Shown piece after piece: positions 1 to 6,423 of a stretch of DNA of 6,723 nt. The DNA lies in the NCBI GenBank assembly GCA_008017145.1, contig SSGY01000015.1, positions 1 to 6,723 of the forward strand. Direction: 5' to 3'. Below the pieces are notes generated by a model. It saw only the letters and a program-made list of their open reading frames with translations. It did no database searches and was not told the origin of the DNA. Within the stretch, counting starts at the first letter, position 1. Each line of letters opens with the position of its first letter. The DNA is from Neisseriales bacterium. GTDB taxonomy: Bacteria; Pseudomonadota; Gammaproteobacteria; Burkholderiales; UBA11063. The position numbers and the translations under genes are program-made.

Positions 1-347
1 AATTGGATTTAACTGTTGAAGCTCCACCCGCTGAGAAATTTAATCTGATTTATAGCCTACAAACACTGCACCATATTCCTAACACACAACAAATTATTGA
101 AGTTTTTTATGGAATGTTAGAGGATGGTGGACGTTTATTCCTTGCTGATTTAGATCTCGAAGATGGTTCTTTTCACGGTGAAGGATTTGATGGGCATAAC
201 GGGTTTATCCGCGAAGAACTAAGGAGCATCGCAATATCTGTTGGGTTTCGTGATGTTAAATTTCAGGATATTTATAGCATCATCAAAACTACTGAGAATG
301 GAGAGCGCAGGGTTTACCCGTTGTTTTTAATGATTGCGAGTAAGTAG
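1..347 (+). CDS. SAM-dependent class I methyltransferase, C-terminal fragment (5' end outside window)
   Basis: The reading frame is open from the left edge to a TAG at 345-347, so only about the last 115 residues are visible and the true start lies upstream. The TTG at position 3 is not a credible start, because the visible part begins inside the Rossmann fold. The stretch FNLIYSLQTLHHIPN followed by a helix and then MLEDGGRLFLADL is the post-motif-I strand, helix and 'L.pGG.l.i.d' strand typical of Methyltransf_11/12/25-type enzymes. A later segment (IREELRSIAISVGFRDVKF) matches the usual 'l..aGF..v' C-terminal strand-helix unit. These enzymes transfer a methyl group from S-adenosylmethionine to a small molecule or another acceptor. 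The SAM-binding glycine motif lies outside the window and the substrate cannot be inferred. The gene converges on the porin gene and is probably unrelated to the efflux operon. Confidence 0.8.
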   Translation, partial: LDLTVEAPPAEKFNLIYSLQTLHHIPNTQQIIEVFYGMLEDGGRLFLADLDLEDGSFHGEGFDGHNGFIREELRSIAISVGFRDVKFQDIYSIIKTTENGERRVYPLFLMIASK

Positions 348-400
348 CGTTATTATCGTGTAAAAGGGTCTTATTCATTGTTCTAGCTGCTGGTTATGCT
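348..400. other. Convergent intergenic gap without a recognisable terminator
   Basis: This 53-bp gap separates the stop codons of the methyltransferase and the porin. I looked on both strands for a GC-rich stem followed by a T run and saw none. Transcripts from the two sides may end by a factor-dependent route or overlap. Confidence 0.4.
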
Positions 401-1984
401 TTAGAACGTCCAGTTCATGATAAAACGTGGTTGGATAAAATCACCACCAGCATTGTCAGCTTGCTGCACATACACAACTCGCCCCCAGAGATTCAGATGA
501 GTGTGTGGCACCGAGTATTGCAGTGCTGCGTCGTATTCAGTTTGCATCCCAGTTTGCGTTGCATAAACTTGATTAATAAAAAATTGTGAGAAAGCTAAAC
601 TAGCTTTCAAACTTGAATTTAAAAAATGCATGGTATCTTTTATCAAGTAGGCACTTCCCGAACCTAGTTCGGCAAGTGACGATAGTGCTGGTGTTGTGTA
701 TAAGGGATCAGTTTCTAACCCATAGGTATAAGGTGTTATCATCGCGCCGTTCATATATGAATTAGAGTTACCAAAGACGTTGTTATATGCAACTAATAGC
801 GTATTATCTCCGGTGTTAATCGCCCATTCTGCACCAACCGCGTTGCTTTGAATGCCTTGGGTTTGAACAGTTTGTCCCTGCAGGTTTGTATAAGTTGATG
901 ACGTAAAAACATCGCCGCTACTGCTTTGATTTAAATATTGAATTCCAAAATCCATGCTTATATTTGTTGCAATTGCCGTGTGTAAATGATTATCAAAATA
1001 ATACATATTGGCTTGACCAATAAAATTATAGTACCATAGATTGAAATTATAATTATTAGTTGGATTCCAAGTCGCCCCAACTCCGGTTGCACCAGATGTC
1101 TGTGCCAATCCATTTAAAAAGCCTGCATTAGAATTATACAAAGTTTGGTAGTTAAACCAATTATTGGGGTATTGCTGGTAAGTAAACGCCTGAAACCCAG
1201 TCAGTAGCAAACTATCATTTACTTGGACATTGGCTTGAACTGCCTGAAATGGGTTATTGCTATTAGCATAAGTTGCTCCAGGGTAGCTGCTAATTGAGTT
1301 TACCCATGGGTTGGTTAAAATTACATTACCGGCAGTAAATTCAAAAATATCTTTATATTCCCAGTCAACATATGCCTGACTCGGAATGATTAATCCTGTT
1401 GTGCCAAAAGTGTTTGGCTGCCCCGTTTGAACAGGTGAGACTGATCCTGTTAGGCCGCCACCTAGCGCAAAGCCGCCCCAGCGCTGAGTTTGTCCCCATA
1501 CTTCTGCTGTATCTGAAAATACTCCTTTATTTTGCCCTGCAAGATTTATATTTGCCGAACTAATTGAGCTAATTCCTCCGTGATAAGTTCCATTTGGACC
1601 TGCAACAGAGGTTGTTCCCATATTATAGGCAATTGGATCTTGGGTGTAATTATATGGTGAGATATACTCACCTTTAAGCTTATCTATTTCTAATTGTTCT
1701 GCTTCAACCGCCGCAGAGTTATCTGGTGCAATAGCCGCTGGAGATGCTGGGTATTTGCCACCTTGTAAATTATTGACGCTTTGATATTGATTATTCGGGC
1801 TACCAAGAATGTCAATCTTATTAATTGGAGCTAGGGGAGAGCTTTCTGGATTACTTTGTAGTGCCTGTGATTCCACCAGATCAGCGGCGTAACTTCGTGG
1901 TGTAATTGTCAGACTAAATAGAGCTAACGCTCCAATTAATGTATTAAAAGACATCCGTGTAAGTTGCGAGTATTTAATTTGCAT
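401..1984 (-). CDS. OprD-like outer-membrane porin
   Basis: The 527-aa protein has an N-terminal signal peptide: K4 and R10, a hydrophobic core at about residues 13-28, and a likely signal peptidase I site around S-Y-A33/A34-D. It ends in RFIMNWTF, an alternating hydrophobic/aromatic strand with terminal Phe, as expected for a BAM-assembled beta-barrel. The middle of the protein (TAGNVILTNPWVNSISSYPG, then a 'Q.....D.L.LTGFQAF' strand) resembles the 'vG.q.l.tPw....' region of OprD porins. The segment LLVAYNNVFGNS resembles later OprD strands. OprD porins pass small charged solutes such as amino acids or aromatic/organic acids. ATG at 1984 is preferred over the internal Met11 because it keeps the positive n-region and has AGAGA six bases upstream. 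The protein is rich in Asn, Gln, Tyr and Ser. It is divergent from the efflux operon and appears to share a regulator with it. Family placement is from motif resemblance only; another 16-18-strand porin family is possible. Confidence 0.7.
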   Translation of the reverse strand: MQIKYSQLTRMSFNTLIGALALFSLTITPRSYAADLVESQALQSNPESSPLAPINKIDILGSPNNQYQSVNNLQGGKYPASPAAIAPDNSAAVEAEQLEIDKLKGEYISPYNYTQDPIAYNMGTTSVAGPNGTYHGGISSISSANINLAGQNKGVFSDTAEVWGQTQRWGGFALGGGLTGSVSPVQTGQPNTFGTTGLIIPSQAYVDWEYKDIFEFTAGNVILTNPWVNSISSYPGATYANSNNPFQAVQANVQVNDSLLLTGFQAFTYQQYPNNWFNYQTLYNSNAGFLNGLAQTSGATGVGATWNPTNNYNFNLWYYNFIGQANMYYFDNHLHTAIATNISMDFGIQYLNQSSSGDVFTSSTYTNLQGQTVQTQGIQSNAVGAEWAINTGDNTLLVAYNNVFGNSNSYMNGAMITPYTYGLETDPLYTTPALSSLAELGSGSAYLIKDTMHFLNSSLKASLAFSQFFINQVYATQTGMQTEYDAALQYSVPHTHLNLWGRVVYVQQADNAGGDFIQPRFIMNWTF

Positions 1985-2059
1985 TTTAATTCTCTAAGTT
2001 TAATAGTTAAGTCTTTATTAACTGTAGTTAGCCTTAAGTTATTTTCAATAGCAACATAA

Positions 2060-2085
2060 TGGTAAGTGAGCGCTCAATTATATCA
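2060..2085 (-). promoter_or_regulatory. Operator-like element, copy 1 (porin side), with porin -10 box
   Basis: This copy contains an 18-bp near-palindrome at 2063-2080, TAAGTGAGCGCTCAATTA, with a perfect 10-bp core TGAGCGCTCA (8 of 9 half-site positions pair). Read on the minus strand it carries TATAAT at 2082-2077, a consensus -10 box directed at the porin gene; no convincing -35 box was found at 16-18 bp. A dimeric repressor bound here would cover the -10 and the predicted start point. The size and symmetry fit TetR/AcrR-type operators; the regulator family is inference. Confidence 0.65.
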
Positions 2086-2156
2086 TAAATTATTTTGGTT
2101 AATTTAAAATTTAGAATGGATCATCAGTTATTATAAGTTGATTTATGGACTGATTA

Positions 2157-2186
2157 TTTACATTTTTTGCGATCATCTGATATAAT
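2157..2186 (+). promoter_or_regulatory. Predicted sigma-70 promoter for the efflux operon
   Basis: TTTACA at 2157-2162 (5 of 6 matches to TTGACA), an 18-bp spacer and a perfect TATAAT at 2181-2186 form a strong predicted promoter. Transcription would begin near 2193 inside operator copy 2, giving a leader of about 64 nt before the ATG at 2257. Confidence 0.65.
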
Positions 2187-2203
2187 TGAGTGCTCACTTA
2201 CCA
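2178..2203 (+). promoter_or_regulatory. Operator-like element, copy 2 (pump side)
   Basis: This is the inverted copy of the element at 2060-2085, identical at 25 of 26 positions; the one change pairs 2072 with 2191 and alters the palindrome centre from GCGC to GTGC. The near-palindrome is TAATTGAGTGCTCACTTA at 2183-2200. It overlaps the TATAAT of the pump promoter and the predicted start point (about 2193), a classic place for repression. The centres of the two copies are 120 bp apart. Confidence 0.65.
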
Positions 2204-2256
2204 ATGATCATGATTTAGATTATTGGGATTTTAATTAATATTTTTTAGAACTTAAC

Positions 2257-3258
2257 ATGATTCGTATTTTTGACATAGCTAAAGACAAATTAAATATACC
2301 AACATTAATTGTAGTAATTGCCATTTTTGCAGGGCTATTTCATCTATTTTCGTATCTGCTTCCTTTTACTGATGATGCTTTCGTAACTACTAATTCACAG
2401 GTTGTTGCCGCTGATACTGCAGGCTTTATCGAAGAGATATATGTGCAAAATGGTGAGGCAGTAAAAAAAGGAAGTCCGCTATTTAGAGTATATGATGTAC
2501 CATATAAGTTAGCTTATCAGAAAGCACAGGCAGATTTTTTGGCTGCGGAAGCGAATATTGAAGTCATTCAGCAACAAACTGCCAAGAATAAGGTCTTGTA
2601 TTCTGCTATGACTCAGCAGTTAGCAAAATTACAATATCAATACACATTAAAAAGTGATCCATCGGTTAATCGCTCTATTGCGCAGCTTGATTTACAAAAT
2701 TTGGCTTTTGATGTTAAAACACAAAACGATCAAGTGCGAGCATTAAATAAGCAAATTGAGATCGATGACAAGCAACTAAAACAACAGGAGCAAATTGTTG
2801 TGGCCGCCAAAGCAGCGCTGGATATAGCTAAGATTAATTTAGACTTAACCATTGTCAGAGCTGGGAGTGATGGTATTGTAGATAATATGTATTTATCTGT
2901 AGGTACTCCAGTTGTACAACATCAACCACTTTTCTCTTTTATCAATACTAATGCATGGTATGTGCAAGCAAATTTTAATGAAACCGACCTAAGAAATGTT
3001 CGTCCTGGTGACAAAGTTACATTTATTTTACGAATGTATTATTTTAATAAAATTTTTCATGGGGTGGTGGTTAATAAGTTATGGGTTAGTGATCGACAAA
3101 CTACAGTACAAAGGACTCAACAGCAGGTTGTTCAGAATGAAAATGAATGGCTCAAACTCCCACAACGGTTTCCTTTACAAATTAAAATTCTTGATCCTGA
3201 GTCGGAATTTCCTCTTAATCCAGGAGCGAGTGCATTTGTCTATATCCATACCAATTAA
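2257..3258 (+). CDS. mdtN: MdtN-like HlyD/EmrA-family membrane fusion (periplasmic adaptor) protein
   Basis: This 333-aa adaptor would link an inner-membrane pump to an outer-membrane channel. Residues 15-35 form a single N-terminal membrane anchor. TDDAFVTTNSQVVAADTAGFI (from residue 38) and NGEAVKKGSPLFRV (65-78) form the first lipoyl half-motif. Residues about 80-195 are a Gln/Lys-rich helical hairpin (coiled coil). The second lipoyl half follows (DGIVDNMYLSVGTPV), then a beta-barrel domain with WYVQANFNETDLRNVRPG (W234, N241-L245), QRFP (303-306) and a closing GASA (323-326). The WYV-ANF-ETDL-N, QRFP and GASA signature is what I recall for E. coli MdtN, and the order adaptor-FUSC-OMF matches mdtNOP. 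AaeA is the nearest alternative. ATG at 2257 is the first start after an in-frame stop at 2236-2238. The Shine-Dalgarno is weak (only AGAA about 7 nt upstream). It is first in the operon and under the 2157-2186 promoter. Confidence 0.85.
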   Translation: MIRIFDIAKDKLNIPTLIVVIAIFAGLFHLFSYLLPFTDDAFVTTNSQVVAADTAGFIEEIYVQNGEAVKKGSPLFRVYDVPYKLAYQKAQADFLAAEANIEVIQQQTAKNKVLYSAMTQQLAKLQYQYTLKSDPSVNRSIAQLDLQNLAFDVKTQNDQVRALNKQIEIDDKQLKQQEQIVVAAKAALDIAKINLDLTIVRAGSDGIVDNMYLSVGTPVVQHQPLFSFINTNAWYVQANFNETDLRNVRPGDKVTFILRMYYFNKIFHGVVVNKLWVSDRQTTVQRTQQQVVQNENEWLKLPQRFPLQIKILDPESEFPLNPGASAFVYIHTN

Positions 3259-3270
3259 GCCAAGTTGCAA

Positions 3271-4197
3271 ATGCTAAAGAAAATATCTGCTACCATTCAT
3301 GCCTATGATCCTTATGGCTTTATGCAAGTAAGCGCAATGCAGGCTGTTACAGTAACACTTGTTTTATTTGCAGTTAATTTTTGTTTTGCGCCATTTGCCT
3401 TTGGTCAGGCTTTGCAATTACCTATAATTGGGATTTTTACCACGGCACTTGAGAAAAACTTTAATTTACGAATCCGCAATGTTGCCATTTATTGTTGTAT
3501 GTGTACATTATATTCATTCATTTTAAGTAGTATTATTGAATACCGCTGGCTTACTGTCTTGGTGGTTGGAGTGGTGATTTTTGGGCTGTTTATACTTTGC
3601 CAGCGCAAATTTCCATATATCTTGGGGATGATTACTTTAATGCAAGTTGTTGTTTATACCCAACTGAGAATTAATTTGGGCGGTAACTGGAATATTTGGA
3701 TAAATTACGGTACCAGTTTTCTGCTTGCAATGGCGGTTGGTATTTCAGTAATGTATCTATATCCCCGGATATACTTTTATCGGGTTTGGCTCCGAAGCTT
3801 TAGCTTTGCACTTTTGGAGTTTTCCGCAAATTTGGAACTCCTTGCTGTTAAGTCCAATGGCGCTTCGGAGCTGGTGTTTGTACATTTTTTTCAGATGTAT
3901 GATTATACGATGAGCCTTGGTTACCAAGAACACGGTTTTGCGGCGCGCAGGGTAGGGTTACGGATGGCACTACTGTATGTCCATATTCTAGAGTTGGCAC
4001 ATTTTAGCGAAGCCGAAAATGCACCAGCTGTGCAAGCATTAGCGCGTGCTTGTCAAGAGCTGTCCTTGGTAATCAATCAAGGAATAACTCTTGATTATCC
4101 TGAATTTATGGTTAATATAAACGTTAGCTCCAATTCGATCAATCAAAATATGAAATGCTTAATAAGTGAGTGGAATAGACAATGTTTAAAAATTTAG
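3271..4197 (+). CDS. FUSC-type inner-membrane efflux transporter, N-terminal half (MdtO/AaeB-like)
   Basis: The protein has 308 aa from ATG 3271; an in-frame TTG at 3265 would add two residues, and no strong ribosome site decides between them. It begins 12 bp after the adaptor stop. The first part is strongly hydrophobic, with about five to six membrane segments: around residues 21-42, a partly hydrophobic stretch in the 40s-60s, then NVAIYCCMCTLYSFILSSII, LTVLVVGVVIFGLFILC, ILGMITLMQVVVY and TSFLLAMAVGISVMYLYP. A cytoplasmic helical domain of about 135 residues follows. This is the architecture of one half of FUSC/aromatic-acid exporter proteins, which in E. coli MdtO or AaeB occurs twice in one chain of about 650-680 aa. 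Here the chain stops at TAG 4195-4197, 16 bp into the next reading frame, immediately after T TTA AAA. It may be a genuine half-subunit co-translated with the next ORF, or the N-terminal part of a recoded or broken fusion. Confidence 0.8.
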   Translation: MLKKISATIHAYDPYGFMQVSAMQAVTVTLVLFAVNFCFAPFAFGQALQLPIIGIFTTALEKNFNLRIRNVAIYCCMCTLYSFILSSIIEYRWLTVLVVGVVIFGLFILCQRKFPYILGMITLMQVVVYTQLRINLGGNWNIWINYGTSFLLAMAVGISVMYLYPRIYFYRVWLRSFSFALLEFSANLELLAVKSNGASELVFVHFFQMYDYTMSLGYQEHGFAARRVGLRMALLYVHILELAHFSEAENAPAVQALARACQELSLVINQGITLDYPEFMVNINVSSNSINQNMKCLISEWNRQCLKI

Positions 4198-4769
4198 ACA
4201 TCTATACGCAAAGATATCTGCAGATCAGTGTTGCATATATGCTTTTTGTTGCAATTGAACAAGGATTTAATCTGCCACACGCCTCATGGATTGTCATTAC
4301 CGGATGTATGATTTATGTAGGCTTTAATCCCGGAACTGTTCTAAAACGCTCTTATCTGCGGTTGCCTGGTACCTTTATTGGAATTTGTGCGATGAGTATC
4401 ATGTTTTACATTATCCACTTTGATTACCGGACAGCAATTTTTTTTATGGTATTCATTGCCTGGGCAATGGTGTATTGCTTTGCAATGAGATATAACTATT
4501 ACATCATTGTAACCACTCTTTTTTCTGATATTGGTATTGAGTGGAGTAATTCATCCAGCTTTGCCATGCAGTACTACATTGTCGATCGAACCATTTATAC
4601 CATACTGGTTTTTGCGATCTGCATTTTATTGGAGCACTTCTGGTTTGGTAATAGCAATTTTACAGTAATTAATTATTCCCGCCGAAAAAAAACCTGCTCA
4701 AAGAAGCTCTATCAATTGCGGCAAATGCAGAGAGCAACCGCTTTACTGCTTCAGGTGTCTTTCGTTTGA
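4182..4769 (+). CDS. FUSC-type transporter, C-terminal membrane half (frame lost near its end)
   Basis: This 195-aa product starts at an ATG overlapping the previous ORF by 16 bp, with GTGAGTGGA upstream as a possible ribosome site, so translational coupling is likely. It has about five to six membrane segments. Residues W36-G67 (SWIVITGCMIYVGFNPG... LKRSYLRLPGTFIG) match the FUSC signature 'W..lta..v..p..g....r...R..GT..G'. The last true segment is TIYTILVFAICILLEHFWF. After the run of eight A at 4685-4692 the frame encodes a basic tail ending at TGA 4767-4769 that does not look like a FUSC tail. The -1 frame instead continues with a typical helical cytoplasmic domain. The native C terminus is therefore probably that of 5021-5023, and this ORF as read is truncated or frameshifted. 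It would pair with the 3271-4197 product in the inner membrane. Confidence 0.75.
   Translation: MFKNLDIYTQRYLQISVAYMLFVAIEQGFNLPHASWIVITGCMIYVGFNPGTVLKRSYLRLPGTFIGICAMSIMFYIIHFDYRTAIFFMVFIAWAMVYCFAMRYNYYIIVTTLFSDIGIEWSNSSSFAMQYYIVDRTIYTILVFAICILLEHFWFGNSNFTVINYSRRKKTCSKKLYQLRQMQRATALLLQVSFV
4185..4191 (+). other. Slippery-type heptamer T TTA AAA at the FUSC half junction
   Basis: In the frame of the upstream ORF the heptamer reads T TTA AAA (X XXY YYZ), followed by ATT and TAG. A -1 slip would enter exactly the frame of the ORF starting at ATG 4182 and give ...QCLKNLDIY. I see no strong downstream stem-loop; ATCTGCAGAT at 4216-4225 is a palindrome without a loop. Simple stop-start overlap is an equally good reading. 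Confidence 0.4.
4685..4692 (+). other. Eight-A run at a frame change inside the FUSC gene
   Basis: In the frame of the 4182 ORF the run reads A AAA AAA followed by ACC, so a -1 slip at 4685-4691 moves into the frame that encodes the C-terminal tail. The overlap in which the shift must occur is 4673-4766, and this run is the only slippery tract in it. Explanations are ribosomal or RNA-polymerase slippage, a switchable mononucleotide tract, a real inactivating deletion of one A, or a sequencing error. Confidence 0.6.
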
Positions 4770-5023
4770 TTGGCTCGACCAGAGCAAGCTGGAACCAACT
4801 GAAGCCGCTATTGAATGATGCCATCTATGAACGTAATAAGGAAATTTTAACCGATGATCTCCAGTATAAAATTTCGAAGGTTTTCCGTGGTGTGGTCTGT
4901 TTATGGTACCTGCATAGCCAATCTAACGGCAAACAATTACCTGAGAAACTACAATTATTGAACCAACGAATTGTTGATGATTTAAATAATACATACAAGG
5001 AATTATGTGATGAAAATAATTAA
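4691..5023 (+). pseudogene. C-terminal cytoplasmic tail of the second FUSC half, in the -1 frame
   Basis: This frame is open from 4673, after a TAA at 4670-4672, to TAA 5021-5023. From the eight-A run onward it reads KNLLKEALSIAANAESNRF and so on, a helical segment that continues smoothly into SWNQLKPLLNDAIYERNKE and the rest, as expected after the last membrane segment of a FUSC protein. It has no ATG of its own. A TTG at 4766, overlapping the TGA of the upstream ORF, is the only ordinary start codon and would begin mid-helix, so an independent 85-aa gene is unlikely. The stretch is best read as the 3' end of the ORF that starts at 4182, joined by a -1 shift or needing one extra A in the run. 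If joined across both shifts, the whole FUSC chain from 3271 would be about 584 aa, shorter than MdtO. Confidence 0.65.
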
Positions 5024-6395
5024 AGCCTGGCTATTGATATTTTTCTCTCTTATCTTGATTATTCTGGACGGGTGCTCACTAATCAATCCGACATATGTGA
5101 AACCTAATGTTGAAGTAGCTGATAATTGGGCATACATAAATGAATCAATTACATATGAGAGTAATTTTCCTTATTTGGCATGGTGGGAACAATTTAATGA
5201 TCCACAACTAAACCACTTGATAAAACAAGGCTTACAAGTTAATAATAGTGTACAGAAAGCTTTTGCTCATCTCGAAATTGCACAGGGACAGCTTCGCGCT
5301 GTAAATTTAAGTTGGATTCCAGGAATTAATCTCTATGCCGGATACTCAACTAATCCTGCACTAGGATATCCTAATTATTTTTATGGTGCTTGGCCTTCAT
5401 ATTCTGCACTGAATATTTTTAATCTTATCTCACAGCATAAAGCTGCAACCCTCAATGTCGAAGCACAGCAATATGCAGTTTCGGCAGCTAGGCTCACCTT
5501 TATCGCTCAATTTACTACAGGCTATTTTACTTACCTAGCAGAATCTGAACGCTTGGAGTTAGTAGACAGTTATCTTGCTGATTTGAGCGAATGGGAAAGT
5601 ATTAAAAATACTGATTTTCAACGTGGGCTTGTACCAGCGCAAAATGTCGATGAGATTCAGCAACGCCTTTGGGAACTAAGAGCACAGCGCGAGCTGATTG
5701 TGGTTAATATTCAAAAAGCACAGAACGCGTTGCAATACTTACTGAACCAGAATCCGGGTCCATTGATGATTAATGTCCACTTTGAGAGTTTTTGCACTCA
5801 GTTTCCCGATGTAGGAGCTCAGCCAGTAACTGTTTTAAATAATCGGCCAGATGTTGAATTGGCGGAGACTGAGCTCCGCTTGGCAACCCAAAATAGCGGA
5901 GTGATTGCTTCACAATTGTTGCCTGCGGTTCAGCTTGATTATTTTGCTGGACAATCAGATGTAGACGCAAAAGGCCCTGATGGGATCTATACACCAACAA
6001 CAGATGCTTATTTAACTTGGTCAGTTAATCCAGCTATTTTTGGCGAGATTAAAAGTTTTAGTGGTGCAAAAAAATTTGCTTATGCCAATTATCTTGAAGT
6101 TGTAAGAGGTGCACTACGCGATGTTGATAATGATTTAGTTAACCATCGTGATTCCAATCATCGCTACGAGCTTATCAATAAAGCATATCTTACTGCTCTT
6201 GATAAATATCAGCTGAATAATGCACTGTATAAAAAAGGAATTATTGCTTATAATGATATTATGGTAGATAAACTTAATGTTGACCAAGCGAAAATTGCTC
6301 TAAACCAGATTAAGCTATTGCAAATGACGACATTAATTAGTCTCTATCAGGATTTGGGTGGTGGTTATAATTCTATTTCACTTAGAAGTAATTAA
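5010..6395 (+). CDS. NodT/MdtP-type outer-membrane efflux lipoprotein (TolC-like channel)
   Basis: This 461-aa outer-membrane factor would form the trimeric exit duct of the pump. The start is ATG 5010, with AAGGA at 4997-5001 and an 8-nt spacer; the in-frame GTG at 5007 has only 5 nt. It overlaps the FUSC tail by 14 bp. The signal peptide has K2 and K5, a hydrophobic core and a lipobox L-D-G-C22; the mature end Cys-Ser is compatible with outer-membrane sorting. Family marks are AWWEQFNDPQLNHLI near the N terminus, two outer_membrane_efflux repeats rich in helices, the hallmark RPDVELAETEL (279-289) followed by A.....GVIASQLLPAVQL, and a closing DLGGGY (448-453). Length is normal for the family (about 450-490 aa). 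Position after adaptor and FUSC genes supports an MdtP role. All landmarks of an intact gene are present. Confidence 0.9.
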   Translation: MKIIKAWLLIFFSLILIILDGCSLINPTYVKPNVEVADNWAYINESITYESNFPYLAWWEQFNDPQLNHLIKQGLQVNNSVQKAFAHLEIAQGQLRAVNLSWIPGINLYAGYSTNPALGYPNYFYGAWPSYSALNIFNLISQHKAATLNVEAQQYAVSAARLTFIAQFTTGYFTYLAESERLELVDSYLADLSEWESIKNTDFQRGLVPAQNVDEIQQRLWELRAQRELIVVNIQKAQNALQYLLNQNPGPLMINVHFESFCTQFPDVGAQPVTVLNNRPDVELAETELRLATQNSGVIASQLLPAVQLDYFAGQSDVDAKGPDGIYTPTTDAYLTWSVNPAIFGEIKSFSGAKKFAYANYLEVVRGALRDVDNDLVNHRDSNHRYELINKAYLTALDKYQLNNALYKKGIIAYNDIMVDKLNVDQAKIALNQIKLLQMTTLISLYQDLGGGYNSISLRSN

Positions 6396-6415
6396 ATTTT
6401 AATCTGGGGTTGATT

Positions 6416-6419
6416 GAGG
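6416..6419 (+). promoter_or_regulatory. Ribosome binding site of the MHS transporter
   Basis: GAGG lies four bases before ATG 6424, slightly close, and supports that start. The 28-bp gap from the preceding stop has no terminator or promoter, so the gene is probably part of the operon. Confidence 0.5.
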
Positions 6420-6423
6420 CATT

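Larger units (their letters stand above)
1985..2256. promoter_or_regulatory. Divergent regulatory region between porin and efflux operon
   Basis: This 272-bp AT-rich region has no credible gene. It holds the porin 5' leader (1985 to about 2070), operator copy 1 (2060-2085), a central AT-rich spacer, the pump promoter (2157-2186), operator copy 2 (2178-2203), and the pump leader (about 2193-2256). The motif GATCATC occurs at 2119-2125 and again at 2171-2177; I attach no function to it. Confidence 0.75.

Noticed and set aside
1..347. A complete 114-aa methyltransferase starting at TTG 3
   Set aside because: The product would lack the SAM-binding motif and start mid-fold; the frame simply enters from outside the window.
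2060..2203. A 144-bp miniature transposon with 26-bp terminal inverted repeats
   Set aside because: I see no target-site duplication outside the repeats, and both repeats contain a palindrome plus a correctly oriented TATAAT, which promoter function explains better. A genome-wide copy count would settle it.
2996..3277. A 93-codon forward reading frame inside the 3' end of the adaptor gene
   Set aside because: It overlaps the well-supported MdtN-like coding frame, which carries conserved motifs through its last residues, and shows no family features of its own.
4766..5023. Independent 85-aa gene starting at TTG 4766
   Set aside because: The same frame is open back to 4673 and encodes the natural continuation of the FUSC cytoplasmic domain, so the TTG would begin in the middle of a domain.
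5770..6000. A 76-codon reverse reading frame
   Set aside because: It lies antisense within the conserved RPDV region of the outer-membrane factor, has no visible ribosome site and its composition looks like a shadow.
6396..6423. Terminator between the outer-membrane factor and the MHS gene, from ATTAAATTTTAAT
   Set aside because: The sequence is only an AT-rich near-palindrome without a stable stem or following T run.
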